Below, piece by piece: positions 30,872-40,650 of a DNA stretch of 64,000 nt. The notes below the pieces were generated by a model. The model made no database searches, was not told where the DNA came from, and saw only the letters and a list, made by a program, of their open reading frames with translations. How positions within the stretch are numbered: the stretch's first letter is position 1; each line of letters starts with the position of its first letter. Origin of the DNA: Azorinus chamasolen (Eukaryota > Mollusca > Bivalvia > Cardiida > Solecurtidae); assembly GCA_963576725.1 (NCBI GenBank), contig OY755252.1, forward strand, positions 48,238,840-48,302,839, given 5' to 3'. Position numbers and translations under genes: made by a program.

Positions 30872-31075
30872 TGTTTTGAATGATTTCATGAATATTAAGA
30901 GTAATTTTTTAGCCTGGCATATGAATACAGGAAGTTTCGGCCATGGAAGAAACTGTCAAATGATATCTGTATTATTTCAACAGCAAACCAAACAAATCCT
31001 GATCAGACGGCTCCTGCTGATGTCACCTGATCTGGATCTACTCTTTTTTGCAAAGGTGCCCAAAGTCACCCCTCT
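30872..31075 (-). mobile_element. Family A MITE, decayed
   Basis: TTTCATGAATATTAAGAGTA, GGCCATGGAAGAAACTG, core with CCTGATCAGACGGCTCC. Ends lost. A 122-codon frame across it is not credible. Confidence 0.6.
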
Positions 31076-31266
31076 GGACAAAAGTGTTAAGCTAGTGACA
31101 TGCTTTGGATTAGAATGCCAAACGATAATATTGACAAAGCTCTCAAAACTTCAGTGCCATGCGTAATGTATTGAATGTAAATACTGAAGATTAAACAAAT
31201 TGTTGGTCTGAAAGTGAATTGCATTAAAGGCACTTTTGATTATAGTTAGCTTTTAGTAAAGCTGTT

Positions 31267-32392
31267 TTTCTGTTATATAATGAATGATAGTCTGAAGATG
31301 TTAATGTTTGTTATATAATGACAGTCTGTAGATGTTTGTAATGTTTGTTATATAATGATAGTCTGTAGATGTTAATGTTTGTTATATAATGACAGTCTGT
31401 AGATGTTAATGTTTGTTATATAATGACAGTCTGTAGATGTTAATGTTTGTTATATAATGACAGTCTGTAGATGTTAATGTTTGTTATATAATGACAGTCT
31501 GTAGATGTTTGTAATGTTTGTTATATAATGATAGTCTGTAGATGTTAATGTTTGTTATATAATGACAGTCTGTAGATGTTAATGTTTGTTATATAATGAT
31601 AGTCTGTAGATGTTAATGTTTGTTATATAATGACAGTCTGTAGATGTTAATGTTTGTTATATAATGACAGTCTGTAGATGTTTGTAATGTTTGTTATATA
31701 ATGACAGTCTGTAGATGTTAATGTTTGTTATATAATGATAGTCTGTAGATGTTAATGTTTGTTATATAATGACAGTCTGTAGATGTTAATGTTTGTTATA
31801 TAATGACAGTCTGTAGATGTTTGTAATGTTTGTTATATAATGACAGTCTGTAGATGTTAATGTTTGTTATATAATGACAGTCTGTAGATGTTAATGTTTG
31901 TCATATAATGACAGTCTGTAGATGTTAATGTTTGTTATATAATGACAGTCTGTAGATGTTAATGTTTGTCATATAATGACAGTCTGTAGATGTTTGTAAT
32001 GTTTGTTATATAATGACAGTCTGTAGATGTTAATGTTTGTTATATAATGATAGTCTGTAGATGTTAATGTTTGTTATATAATGACAGTCTGTAGATGTTT
32101 GTAATGTTTGTTATATAATGGTAGTCTGTAGATGTTAATGTTTGTTATATAATGATAGTCTGTAGATGTTAATGTTTGTTATATAATGACAGTCTGTAGA
32201 TGTTAATGTTTGTCATATAATGATAGTCTGTAGATGTTAATGTTTGTTATATAATGATAGTCTGTAGATGTTAATGTTTGTTATATAATGACAGTCTGTA
32301 GATGTTTGTAATGTTTGTTATATAATGATAGTCGTGTAGATGTTAATGTTTGTTATATATAATGATAGTCTGTGTAGATGTTAATGTCTCAT
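31267..32392. repeat. 34-bp minisatellite, about 32 copies
   Basis: Basic unit ATGTTAATGTTTGTTATATA followed by ATGACAGTCTGTAG. A 37-bp variant with ATGTTTGTAATG recurs every few units, giving higher-order spacing. Homogeneous apart from GACAG/GATAG and TTATA/TCATA swaps. The right edge runs into a family A arm. Confidence 0.94.
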
Positions 32393-32676
32393 GAAAATTC
32401 ATGTAAAAATTAATAACAAATATAAATTAGATTAATTGTTATAATAGCACATGGACAAGGGAATTCTTAGCCATGACAGAAACTGAATAATGATTATAAT
32501 TATCATCTATGTTATATCATAAGCAAATGGAGCAGACCCTGATCAGATGGCTCCATGTGATCTGGGTTTACTCTGTTTGCAAAATTAAGGTGTAGAAAAG
32601 TGTATCTATGGAGAAAAGGGTTAATATTCATGATGTCATTATTTCTTACATGAATATTCATGGAATAAAGGGTTAA
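32388..32676 (-). mobile_element. Family A MITE plus a second A arm
   Basis: TCATGAAAATTCATGTAAAA arm, core at about 32528-32580, end GAGAAAAGGGTTAA (32621-32624). A further A arm with ATGAATATTCAT (32650-32661) follows and ends TTAA 32673-32676. The left TTAA end is missing at the 34-bp array. Confidence 0.78.
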
Positions 32677-32689
32677 TACCAGACCCATT

Positions 32690-32835
32690 GCAGATAGGCA
32701 ACAGGTAACTATTCGTTAACTAGCTGACGGCTCATTTAATAAGCCAGCCATATCAGAAGCCCCTCACTGGGATCGTACCTTGGACTCCTGATCCCGAAGC
32801 TGCTGCCTTATCCACTAGGCCACAGGATCGGTATA
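32690..32835 (-). mobile_element. tRNA-Arg-like SINE head, reverse strand
   Basis: Read on the - strand, TCCTGTGGCCTAGTGGATAA contains a perfect box A (TGGCCTAGTGG, 32812-32822). A near-match to box B (GTACGATCC, 32770-32778) follows, with an anticodon-loop-like CTTCGGG between. Wording is closest to tRNA-Arg(UCG). The acceptor stem does not pair and there is unrelated DNA after it, so it is a SINE or tRNA relic, not a working tRNA. Confidence 0.6.
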
Positions 32836-32863
32836 TGATTTAGATGTAGTCTAATTGACTGGT

Positions 32864-33077
32864 TTTGCCCTTTGAATGCGGGAACAAACCCCACTGTCAT
32901 TTGCAACCAGATATTAATAAGATCAGAGGGCTCCTAGAGTGGTCTGATCAGGGTCTGCACTGCTTGTCATTCAAATCCTCTTGCAAGATTAACCTTTCAT
33001 AGTGAATGCACTCTTTTCGATATACATGTACAATGGTGAACAATTCCATGTTGAAAATTCAGCATTTCGAGGGTTAA
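32864..33077 (+). mobile_element. Family J MITE
   Basis: Ends CCCTTTGAATGC and GCATTTCGAGGG, TTAA on the right only. A weak core (TAATAAGATCAGAGGGCTCC / TGATCAGGGTCTGCACTG) sits at about 32910-32970. Confidence 0.6.
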
Positions 33078-33138
33078 GGAGATGACTTGTATGCACAGTC
33101 ACAATGTTGCCTGTGTCAGTACTGTGTGTAGTCATATA

Positions 33139-33300
33139 TTAATCCTTTCAATCAAGAAAAAAGATGCTCATTAATGTCCTTTGCAAACAGTGTAGACCCA
33201 GATGAGAGGGAGAGGGCTCCTGAAGGAGCTCTCTTATCTGGGTCTGCAGTTTATTGTGCTTTTCTTTTAAAGACTCAAGAATATTCACAGATTGTTTAGC
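33139..33300 (+). mobile_element. Family G-type MITE
   Basis: TTAATCCTTTCAATCAAGAA at 33139, core GTAGACCCAGATGAGAGG with a six-base loop insertion. The right end is unclear. Confidence 0.6.
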
Positions 33301-33384
33301 TTGAGTGACCTGTATGAAAAATTCATCCTTGAATTTATGGTTAAGTGTAAATATTTGAAGTTTGTTGATGTGTGTACCTGTGTA

Positions 33385-33500
33385 AAGTAATAAACCCTTC
33401 GACTGTTGAGGTACGACGAGGTAATGCTATGGACATTTGGATCATGATGAGATGCCAGATTACTCTTGACCCACTTAATTACTCTCATTCGCCATTGAAG
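33385..33500 (+). mobile_element. Family H-type fragment
   Basis: AACCCTTCGACTGTTGAG, GGACATTTGGATCATGATGA and ACTCTTGACCCACTT resemble H but are much decayed. Confidence 0.35.
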
Positions 33501-34185
33501 GCTTAGATTTAGACCATATACAAGTTGTTTGATATTCTGTTAGTAGTGAAAATTTTATTCTATTATATTGGAAGTTTCAAAAATTGATGACCAATTTCAT
33601 AGCAGTATAAGGTTTGTAACATGTGTTTATATAGGTAGGAGTTCCTCAACCAGATAACTGACATACTGAATCAGCAAAGTGCTTGGTTGACCTGTCATCA
33701 AGTCGTTGGGACGTCCTGGTTTGAAATATAACAGTGGAGTGTGGGGGTGTTTCGTGCACATAGAGTTGGGGTTGAGTAATTTTATCCCAGTGGTATTTCA
33801 GATTTGGGTTTAAGATTTGTGGAGATATGTAGATTTTGGAGATTTTTTACAATCTGATAACAAAAGGTCTTAAAATTCATTTTGTGTTTACCTGAGGGTT
33901 TGGAATGTGTTGTGTTTTATAGTTGGATAAGAGAATTATTGTAGATAGGTGAATAGTGTGTGTTATGTGCAATTGGTGAAACTTACAACATATAGGGAGA
34001 TTGTTAATTCAGTGAACATACCTGTGAATAGAATCTGTATATTTCATGGCTGAAATAATCAAGGTATGTTTCAGTGAACATACCAGTGAATAGAATCTGT
34101 ATATTTCATGGCTGAAATAATCAAGGTATGTAAGTTCTTTAAGCAGCTGGTACTATTTCGTGACATGATATAGACAATTTCGCTT
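33501..34185. other. Low-repeat stretch with a 62-bp tandem duplication
   Basis: About 690 bases lacking MITE families. At 34011-34134 a 62-bp unit starting AGTGAACATACC and ending AATCAAGGTATGT occurs twice, almost unchanged. CAAG|GTATGT at each unit end looks like a splice donor, possibly by chance. No coding frame. Confidence 0.5.
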
Positions 34186-34448
34186 GACTAACCCTTTCCT
34201 TCATAATTAAGTTCATATAAAGGCATTTTCATGCAATTGCAAACAGAGAGGATCAAGATCAGGTTGTTCCTATAGGAGTCATCTGATCAGGATCTGCTCT
34301 ATTTGCTTTTGACATGATATAGGTCTACTGGTAACAAATTCAACAGGTTTTGTCAAATCAAAATATTTCCTTGGAAAATATTAACATTATAGAAATACAG
34401 CTAATAAATATTCATTATGTCATAATTATTTACATGAATAATGAACCG
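34186..34448 (+). mobile_element. Family B MITE
   Basis: CTAACCCTTTCCTTCATAAT start, core at about 34240-34305, arm with TAATAAATATTCATTATG, end worn at TGAATAATGAACCGGG. Confidence 0.72.
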
Positions 34449-34494
34449 GGTCTGCACTGTTTGATATATTGCAAAATCCTCTAATAAGTTTAAC

Positions 34495-34668
34495 AGGGCT
34501 ACTGATAAAGGTGCATACCCAAATACTTAAATCGTCATTTCTCCACCAAACCCTATACTGTGACCATTCTTTAGAATCATCCCTTCAAGACGATTCTTAA
34601 GTGTCAGGTTACAAAATTAGGGTTTGGTGGAGAAATAAAGGAGTATGATTCTTGAAAAAAAAGGTTAA
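34495..34668. mobile_element. Family D hairpin element
   Basis: CAGGGCTACTGATAAAGG start, TTTCTCCACCAAACCCTATA pairs with TAGGGTTTGGTGGAGAAAT. The centre has CATCCCTTCAAGACG. Confidence 0.78.
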
Positions 34669-34699
34669 AGAAGAAAAGGTTAAGAGAATTTGAAATTAA

Positions 34700-34900
34700 T
34701 GGCAATCAGTGCAAACCCTGATTCTTTCATTACAGGGATCCTCTTTCTTTCATTCATTATTTCGTTTTTTCTTCTTTTTACCATATTTTGTCCTTCAGTT
34801 CTTTCATTCATTCTTTTCTTTCCTTATAAACGGAATATATTGATTGTTTCATTGTTTGCAAATGCCAGTGCATGTGTGTCGTGCATTCAGACAGTTAGTG
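34700..34900. repeat. Pyrimidine-rich tract inside a core remnant
   Basis: AGTGCAAACCCTGATTCTTT leads into a T/C-rich run with repeated TTTCATTCATT. Then ATTGTTTGCAAATGCCAG resembles a family G right flank. The tract seems to have grown within a MITE. Confidence 0.5.
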
Positions 34901-35095
34901 ATTGTAGACCTGTTCAAGAGTACAATACAGTACAATAGAGTTAAAGGATTTCATTGTAAGAAAACATCTACGGAATGTCGCACATGTCTGTCACTCGAGG
35001 TCACAGCTGGCCCAATACAGACAGTATAGATTGACAGGTATATATATAATTGCCAAATCTTATAAATAAACTCCAAATCTTAGGCAAAGTGACAG

Positions 35096-35228
35096 TGTCT
35101 GATCAGGATCACAGAGTAACATGGTGTCTGATCAGGATCATGGAGGAACATGGTGTCTGATCAGGATCACAGAGTAACATGGTGTCTGATCAGGATCACA
35201 TAGAGTAACATGGTGTCTGATCAGGATC
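35096..35228. repeat. 29-bp minisatellite, about 4.5 copies
   Basis: Unit GTGTCTGATCAGGATCACAG plus AGTAACATG. TGTCTGATCAGG is the right arm of the family A/B core, so this also appears core-derived. Confidence 0.9.
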
Positions 35229-35274
35229 CAGTAATGATACAATGTATAAAAAACAACACTGAAATGAAAAAAAA

Positions 35275-35660
35275 CAACATCCTGAAAGCTCCGACAGTAG
35301 CCATCTGTCAGATCTGGGTGTACTGATCAGTTTGTGAAGGCATAGAAAGGGGCCTATTTATGGAGTAAAGGGTTTACCCTGTACCTGAGGAATATTTATG
35401 GAGTAAAGGGTTTACCCTGTACCTGATGAATATTTATGTAAGAAATAAAAGATACCATTATTATTTATCAGAATTGAACTTTCATAATGGCATAACGTAA
35501 ACATGACATTTTTACTAAGGCAGAAACTGTAGAACCAGGTCTGTTTAATATTCCAGAACGAGAAGTAAACACTCAGCTGCAGACTTCGATCAGATGACTC
35601 CTACAGGAGCTGTCTGATCTTGGTCAGCTCAGTGTTTGCAAATATTTCTATCAATGGAGA
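35275..35660 (-). mobile_element. Family A right half joined to another A/B MITE
   Basis: A worn core and GGAGTAAAGGGTTTA end, a short duplication of TTTATGGAGTAAAGGGTTTA with CCCTGTACCTGA, then a new left arm, a core at about 35580-35640, and a lost right end. Confidence 0.65.
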
Positions 35661-35815
35661 CTATTAGTATTGTCATATTTTCTCCAAAATTATTTGAATT
35701 GAAATCATGAAACGTATTTGGTTCAGATCTAGAGCTAAGAGGCATATTTAATTAAAAAACCTGAATGAAAGATTTTTTATGGCCTTTAAAAGATGGGAGG
35801 CATATAGTATGTCTG
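35661..35815. other. Unassigned stretch
   Basis: AT-rich, nothing recognised. Confidence 0.4.
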
Positions 35816-36154
35816 TCCATATTTCTACAGGACCGGCCGCATAGCTCGGTGGTAGAGCGTCCGCCTGTGGTACGGAAGGTCGTGTGTTCTATCCCAGGCT
35901 GCGACAGACCAAAAGTTGTTAAAAGTTGGTACTAGTCGCTCCCTAAGTGTCTATGCTCAACATTAAAAGGGTAGTTCTAGGATTGTTCGGCCAGGTGTCA
36001 GGATAATGTGACTGGGTGGATGCCCTTGCCATGTGCCCTCGGCAGGGGCATTCCAGTGAGGCAGCACCATAACTTGTCTCAAGCAGGTGCCATCTGCAAA
36101 TAACTGAAATACTGTTGGTCAGACGTAAAACCCAACTCACTCCATATTTCTGCA
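35816..36154 (+). mobile_element. tRNA-derived SINE with target duplications
   Basis: The tRNA-like head starts GACCGGCCGCATAGCTCGG (35831) with box A-like TAGCTCGGTGG (35842-35852) and box B-like GTTCTATCC (35886-35894). A conserved-looking body follows with AGGATAATGTGACTGGGTGG and the tail AAAACCCAACTCACTC. The 14-bp duplication TCCATATTTCTACA/TCCATATTTCTGCA lies at 35816-35829 and 36141-36154, one mismatch. I know the body-tail wording from bivalve SINEs. Probably pol III transcribed originally and moved by a LINE. Confidence 0.85.
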
Positions 36155-36281
36155 TGACATAATTGTATCTAACTCAGGGTCCTCATACACCACTTTCACA
36201 GATAAACAATGTTGATGAGAAGGTGTCAATGTTAGAAGCTGTAGAATCAGACAGGCGACAGAAACTGTAGAATCAGATGAA

Positions 36282-36498
36282 CAGTAAAGCCTCACTATAA
36301 CGACCACTAAGTTGTGTTAATTAGTTGGTATTTAGGGCAGGTGGCTGCTTTAAGCAAGGTGAAAGTAAAACAGAAGGCTCCTATACATGTAGGAGCGTTC
36401 TGTTTAACTTTCACCTTGCTTAAATTTAAGCAGCCACATGCCTTCAACACAAACTACTTGATGTCATTTAGTGGCCGTTTTAGAGAGGTTTTACTGTA
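36282..36498. mobile_element. Family E hairpin MITE, full length
   Basis: Inverted ends CAGTAAAGCCTCACTATAAC and GAGAGGTTTTACTG. GGCAGGTGGCTGCTTTAAGC pairs with its complement, and the centre carries GAAGGCTCC with TAGGAGCGTTC. Confidence 0.82.
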
Positions 36499-36576
36499 AT
36501 AATACTGAAATAAAATCGTATCTACTACAGCCGTTGATCGTTCGTTCTACTAGACTCTCCTACTTCATGTATTTAA

Positions 36577-36920
36577 CTTTGTAAACAACAGAGCAGACCA
36601 TGATCAGATGGTTCCTCACAGGAGCTAGTGTCTGATCTGGGTTTATTGTGTTTGCAAAGGCATTAACCCTTCGCTTGCTATTCGCGTCAATATACCTACC
36701 TGTAAATAGTGCAGGAGCTGTCTCATCAGGGTCTGCACTATTTACAAGTTGATTGTGGAACCAGTGCACTCTACAGCAGTGATTGCACAGCGAAATACTT
36801 GTACACAGTTGAAGATATATGTAATTACATAACAGGGCATGGGTAAAGAAGGAGAAATGTATTTTAAAATTCAGCAAGAGAAGGGTTAAAAGGCAGATCC
36901 TTGGAGAAAAGGGTGTAAAC
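36577..36920 (-). mobile_element. Family A MITE interrupted by family F
   Basis: Only the core and right arm remain. TTTGCAAAGGCATTAA at 36653-36666 is broken by family F, and AAGGCAGATCC with GGAGAAAAGGGTGTA resumes after it. An uninterrupted match of this arm occurs at 50221-50255 (GGCATTAAAAGGCATA). Confidence 0.78.
36663..36889 (+). mobile_element. Family F MITE inserted at TTAA
   Basis: TTAA at 36663-36666 and 36886-36889, ends CCCTTCGCTTGCTA and CAGCAAGAGAAGGG. The left core arm is deleted (GTAAATAGTGCAGGAGC). Otherwise close to 21868-22117. Confidence 0.9.
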
Positions 36921-36986
36921 TACAAAAGCAACTGTTATTGATTCATTTGGAATATGAAAGACTCATGATGGCAATGAATTGTCTAA

Positions 36987-38111
36987 ATTAAATTTCTGTA
37001 TCGTTTAGTTTCAAAAATCAAGCAACACCAAGCTTACACTATAAGCACTTATGATTTTTCTACACTTTATACCACATTACCACACGATCTAATTAAGATC
37101 AAACTTACTAATCTGATAAATAAAACATTTGCCAGAGAAAAGGTATCATTTATTGCCTGTAATTCTAGACATGCGTTCTTTACTAATGATGTTACAAATA
37201 AATATACCTCATGGACATGTTTAGATCTTTGTGACGCTATTACGTTTCTGTTAGACAATATATTTGTTCGATTTGGTAATTCTGTTTATCGCCAGGTTAT
37301 TGGTATTCCAATGGGAACCAATTGTGCTCCTTTAATTGCAGACTTGTTTTTGTTTTGTTATGAACGGGATTTTATGCTTAACCTTAACAGCGATTCACAG
37401 GCGGATGTCATCAATGCCTTTAACAATACAGCACGTTATTTAGACGACATTTTTAATATTGATAACCCATACTTTGATTCTATGATAACCTCAATTTACC
37501 CTAGGGAGCTCAAGCTTAATAAAGCAAATAGTTCTGACATATCTGCAGCCTTTTTAGATTTAAATTTATCTATAAACAATGGAACAATTTCTTCTGGAAT
37601 TTATGACAAAAGGGATGATTTTAATTTTAAAATAGTTAACTATCCTCATTTGGATGGGGATGTTCCCCGAGCTACATGTTACGGTGTATACATTTCTCAG
37701 CTTATTCGTTTTGCTAGAGCTTGTTCCTCTGTTGATGATTTTAACAATCGTAACCTTATTATCACTGAAAAACTACTAAAACAGGGCTACAGATATGACA
37801 AACTTCGTAAAACATTTTCAAAATTTTACCACCGTAATATTCTACTCATCAGCAAATACAATTGTAATTTACGTACTTTTCTAAAGTTAGGTATTTCACA
37901 TCCGGAGTTTTACGGTGATGTCATTTACAAACTTCGAAAAATTATTGGACATACTTATTTTGATACTTTGCTTGTCAAACGTATAAAACAATTCATTAAA
38001 AAAGGATATGACCCCTCTATATTGCAGCACACTACATGCTTGGTGGTCGACCCCTTTACAGTTGGTCATTATGCTTTCCTCTTTACTTGTGCGACGACGG
38101 AAAAGGCTTAA
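36987..38111 (+). pseudogene. Reverse transcriptase fragment, Penelope-like
   Basis: The frame is open for 374 codons without an internal stop; the first usable Met is at 37311, but homology clearly continues upstream of it. Visible parts: motif A region TYDFSTLYTTLPH at about residues 21-33, motif B GIPMGTNCAPL at about 106-116, and motif C YLDD at about 151-154, the catalytic aspartates. Then come DKRDDFNFKIVNYPH and YGVYISQLIRFARAC, words I associate with Penelope-like polymerases of marine invertebrates. The N-terminal finger region is missing and no GIY-YIG domain follows. It stands alone in non-coding DNA, so it is a dead 5'-truncated copy, though the unbroken frame suggests recent arrival. 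A related RT lineage is possible. Confidence 0.8.
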
Positions 38112-38860
38112 TACTCTATGAAGATTCCCTCTGAAACCCGTTTACGGAGGGAGGAAATTAGATATTTGTATTTTGCTAGTTCTGTCGTACCCCAAATGAC
38201 TACTCCACAGCTGCTCTGACCTGAATAGTCATCGAGTACATGCCTATGATGTCAAGTTTATTCTTTTGCAAACAAAACAGTTGTGTATGATTAATATCCA
38301 CTGGTAATTGTATTTTCTTGCGATTGATCTTTTAAATGTCGCAGTAGAAGTGTTTCAAATTGTTTTCCCGTACTTTTAAATTATGACGTCATTTACATGA
38401 TGACGTCGCTTGTTTACTTCTAATAACGTTCATTTTCAAATCATTTTCATTTTGGCATACATCGTTACGCATGTTGTGGTGTTGTCTGGAGGGGGAATTT
38501 TATTTACATTTTGACTTTGGTGAAAGTGGGATAAGGACGAGGTTGGGTACCCATAAACCAGGTTCAAGTCCCCCAGTAGCCAATTTTTTTTATTGCTTTT
38601 GGCTGCTGACCGTTCCAAGGCGGCACTCCTGCTTTCACCCTACGGTCAATTTTGTTTTTTAATATGCTTAATGTTTAATGTGTTTCGTCTTGATATGCGT
38701 CCTGTTATGTTTTGTCTTGTGGCTTTATCGTTTCTCGTTAGATGGTGTTTGATGCGGTGTCATTCCGTGTGTGGCTCTCCCTGTTTGACTATTTTTCCAT
38801 ATTTATTGCATTCTACGGAAATCAATGTGCAGTCTGTACAAAATTGATTTGTTTAATGTT
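36987..38860 (+). mobile_element. 5'-truncated Penelope-like retroelement
   Basis: A reverse transcriptase remnant (36987-38111) is followed by about 700 bases of 3' sequence before the next MITE at 38936. The 3' part has a region of mixed composition with no frame, then AAACCAGGTTCAAGTCCCC near 38558 and GCTGACCGTTCCAAGGCGG near 38606. The right boundary is approximate. Class is inferred from the polymerase; no endonuclease domain is visible. Confidence 0.65.
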
Positions 38861-38935
38861 TGATCTGTTTGCTGTGATATTGTTTGTCATGCAACTTTGA
38901 GCAGAGCCCTTTTCAAATGTAAATGTCCTTTTCTC

Positions 38936-39168
38936 TTAACCCTTTTACTCCATAAATACGCCTTTATACGCCTTTACAAACTGAGAAGACCCAGAACAGA
39001 CACCTCCTGTAACTTGTCTGATCAGGGTCTGCTCTGTTTGCTTATGAAATAATACTGATCTATCTGATTCTGTCAATGTCAAAAATCTATGTGTCATGAT
39101 AAAAATCATTCTAATTAAAATTCACAAGGTCTTTATTTCTCACAGAATATTCATGGAGTAAAGAGTGA
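38936..39168 (+). mobile_element. Family A MITE
   Basis: TTAACCCTTTTACTCCATAA at 38936, core at about 38985-39045, right end TATTCATGGAGTAAAGAG. Confidence 0.82.
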
Positions 39169-39199
39169 TAATTTGATGAAGGATACTTTCTCACCATTC

Positions 39200-39446
39200 C
39201 AAGAGTTGTGATGAGAAGCATTTTCACGCAATCACAAACAGAGTAGACCCAGATCTCAGACGGCTCCCATCGGAGCCATCTGATCAGGGTCTGCTCTGTT
39301 TGCTAATGGAATTTGATAGATCTGTTCCTTTAGTTTCTAAAACTGCTATTTATAATGTTCCACCTTCCATATTTCACTATAACTATTTTGCCCATGAATA
39401 TTCAGTAGGTATTGAAATTTGTAATAAACAGAATGGGGAAAGGGTT
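39200..39446 (+). mobile_element. Family B2 MITE
   Basis: Core at about 39240-39300 and B2 arm with TTGATAGATCTGTTCC, end ATGGGGAAAGGGTTA. The left end is worn. Confidence 0.8.
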
Positions 39447-39615
39447 AGCTCTTTCGCTGCCAATGTGCCATCTGTGGTTACCTTTATGTAAACAGTTTGC
39501 ACCCAGATGAGACTGTTACTGTTTATTTTTTAAAAAAAATCAGAAAACTGAAGAAACGAAAATTGTTGTAGACGACAAACTTTGCTGCGAAAGAAATAAT
39601 TTGGCAGCCAGTTAA
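39443..39615 (+). mobile_element. Family H MITE, GCTGCCAATG subtype
   Basis: TTAGCTCTTTCGCTGCCAAT and GCTGCGAAAG...TGGCAGCCAGTTAA. Core arm GTTTGCACCCAGATGAGAC has lost its partner. It lies tightly between a B2 and an A element. Confidence 0.65.
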
Positions 39616-39882
39616 CCCATTACTCTATGAATATTCAAATAAGAAATTATAAATGACATCATGAATATTCATTGCATGATTTTTGTTAATAGCAAATAAT
39701 CTCAGGAAACTTTGGTCATGTCATGAAGTGTATTCTGATTTTATTCTGATTGCAAACAGAGCAGACCTTGATCATACATTTGTATGGCTCCTACACGACT
39801 CTGCAACTATGGAGCCACCTGATCTGGGTCTTCTTTGTTTACAAAGGTGTTAAAAGGCTTTTATGTGAAGGAAAGGAGTTAT
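39612..39882 (-). mobile_element. Family A MITE
   Basis: TTAACCCATTACTCTATGAA at 39612, core with an enlarged loop (about 39755-39835), worn right end GAAGGAAAGGAGTTA. Confidence 0.75.
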
Positions 39883-39924
39883 GGAGTAATGAGCTAAGTA
39901 TTATTTCAATTTTTCTCTTTTCAG

Positions 39925-39960
39925 GTTTTAAGTATTAGGAATCAGGAGAAACAATAAGAG
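39925..39960 (+). other. Possible 36-nt non-coding exon
   Basis: Preceded by a strong acceptor (TTTTTCTCTTTTCAG, ending 39924) and followed by a strong donor (AAGAG|GTAAGT, GT at 39961). All three frames contain a stop, so it would be untranslated or a poison exon. It could be coincidence. Confidence 0.3.
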
Positions 39961-40164
39961 GTAAGTTACCTTTAGACAAACTGGAATTAACATTTCTCTT
40001 ATTTGGATCCAAGATGCCCAATTTTTGTGGTCCGTCTAATAAATCTTTTATTTGGATTTTATATGAGGGAAATGGTTAAAGTAAGTAATGTGCACAAGTT
40101 GAGTTACAACATAATCCTGCAATATGTCCCTGGGGTGGGGGTGGGGGGTTGATTCCATGGAAAG

Positions 40165-40255
40165 GTTTTGCTGTTACTGAAGGATCAGATCAGCGGGCTC
40201 TTGGAGAAAACCTTCAGTCATGACTGACCCCTATCAGGACGACTGATGTCATTTG
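40165..40255. mobile_element. Core-like remnant
   Basis: GATCAGATCAGCGGGCTCTT and GACTGACCCCTATCAGGACG resemble a damaged core. No ends. Confidence 0.3.
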
Positions 40256-40387
40256 CATAATGTTCTTTGTTACATTATTTTATTATTGTTTTGTCCCACA
40301 TTTGAAACATTTGTGTGTTATTGATTTTTTTCTTGTCAGAATGAAAACATGAGCAAGTGTAAGTCCTGCATTAATTCTTGCTAAGTA

Positions 40388-40512
40388 ATTTTGTCGTCTG
40401 CTTAATTATCATCGGATATATCAGATATTTTGTCGTCTGCTTAATTATCATCTGATATATCGGATATTTTGTCGTCTGATTAATTATCATCTGATATATC
40501 GGATATTTTGCA
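40388..40512. repeat. 39-bp minisatellite, 3 copies
   Basis: Unit TTTTGTCGTCTGCTTAATTA plus TCATCTGATATATCGGATA. It lies within or beside a family H fragment (TTGCAGAAGTTGTCATCTG). Confidence 0.9.
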
Positions 40513-40650
40513 GAAGTTGTCATCTGAGTGACAAACAGTTTGGATCTCTGATCAGGCCCCAAGTTTTGTGGGGCCTGATCTGGATCCGAACTGTTTGCAT
40601 AGGTCATGAATGGCGGGAGAATCTGCTGCTAAATGCAAAGAGTTAACAAT
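40513..40650 (-). mobile_element. Family H MITE with strong hairpin
   Basis: CAAACAGTTTGGATCTCTGA and TCTGGATCCGAACTGTTTG enclose a perfect GGCCCCAAGTTTTGTGGGGCC stem. The right end is AAATGCAAAGAGTTAA. Confidence 0.7.

Noticed and set aside
35831..35905. Functional tRNA gene
   Set aside because: Box A and box B each carry a substitution, and the sequence continues into a SINE body with target duplications.
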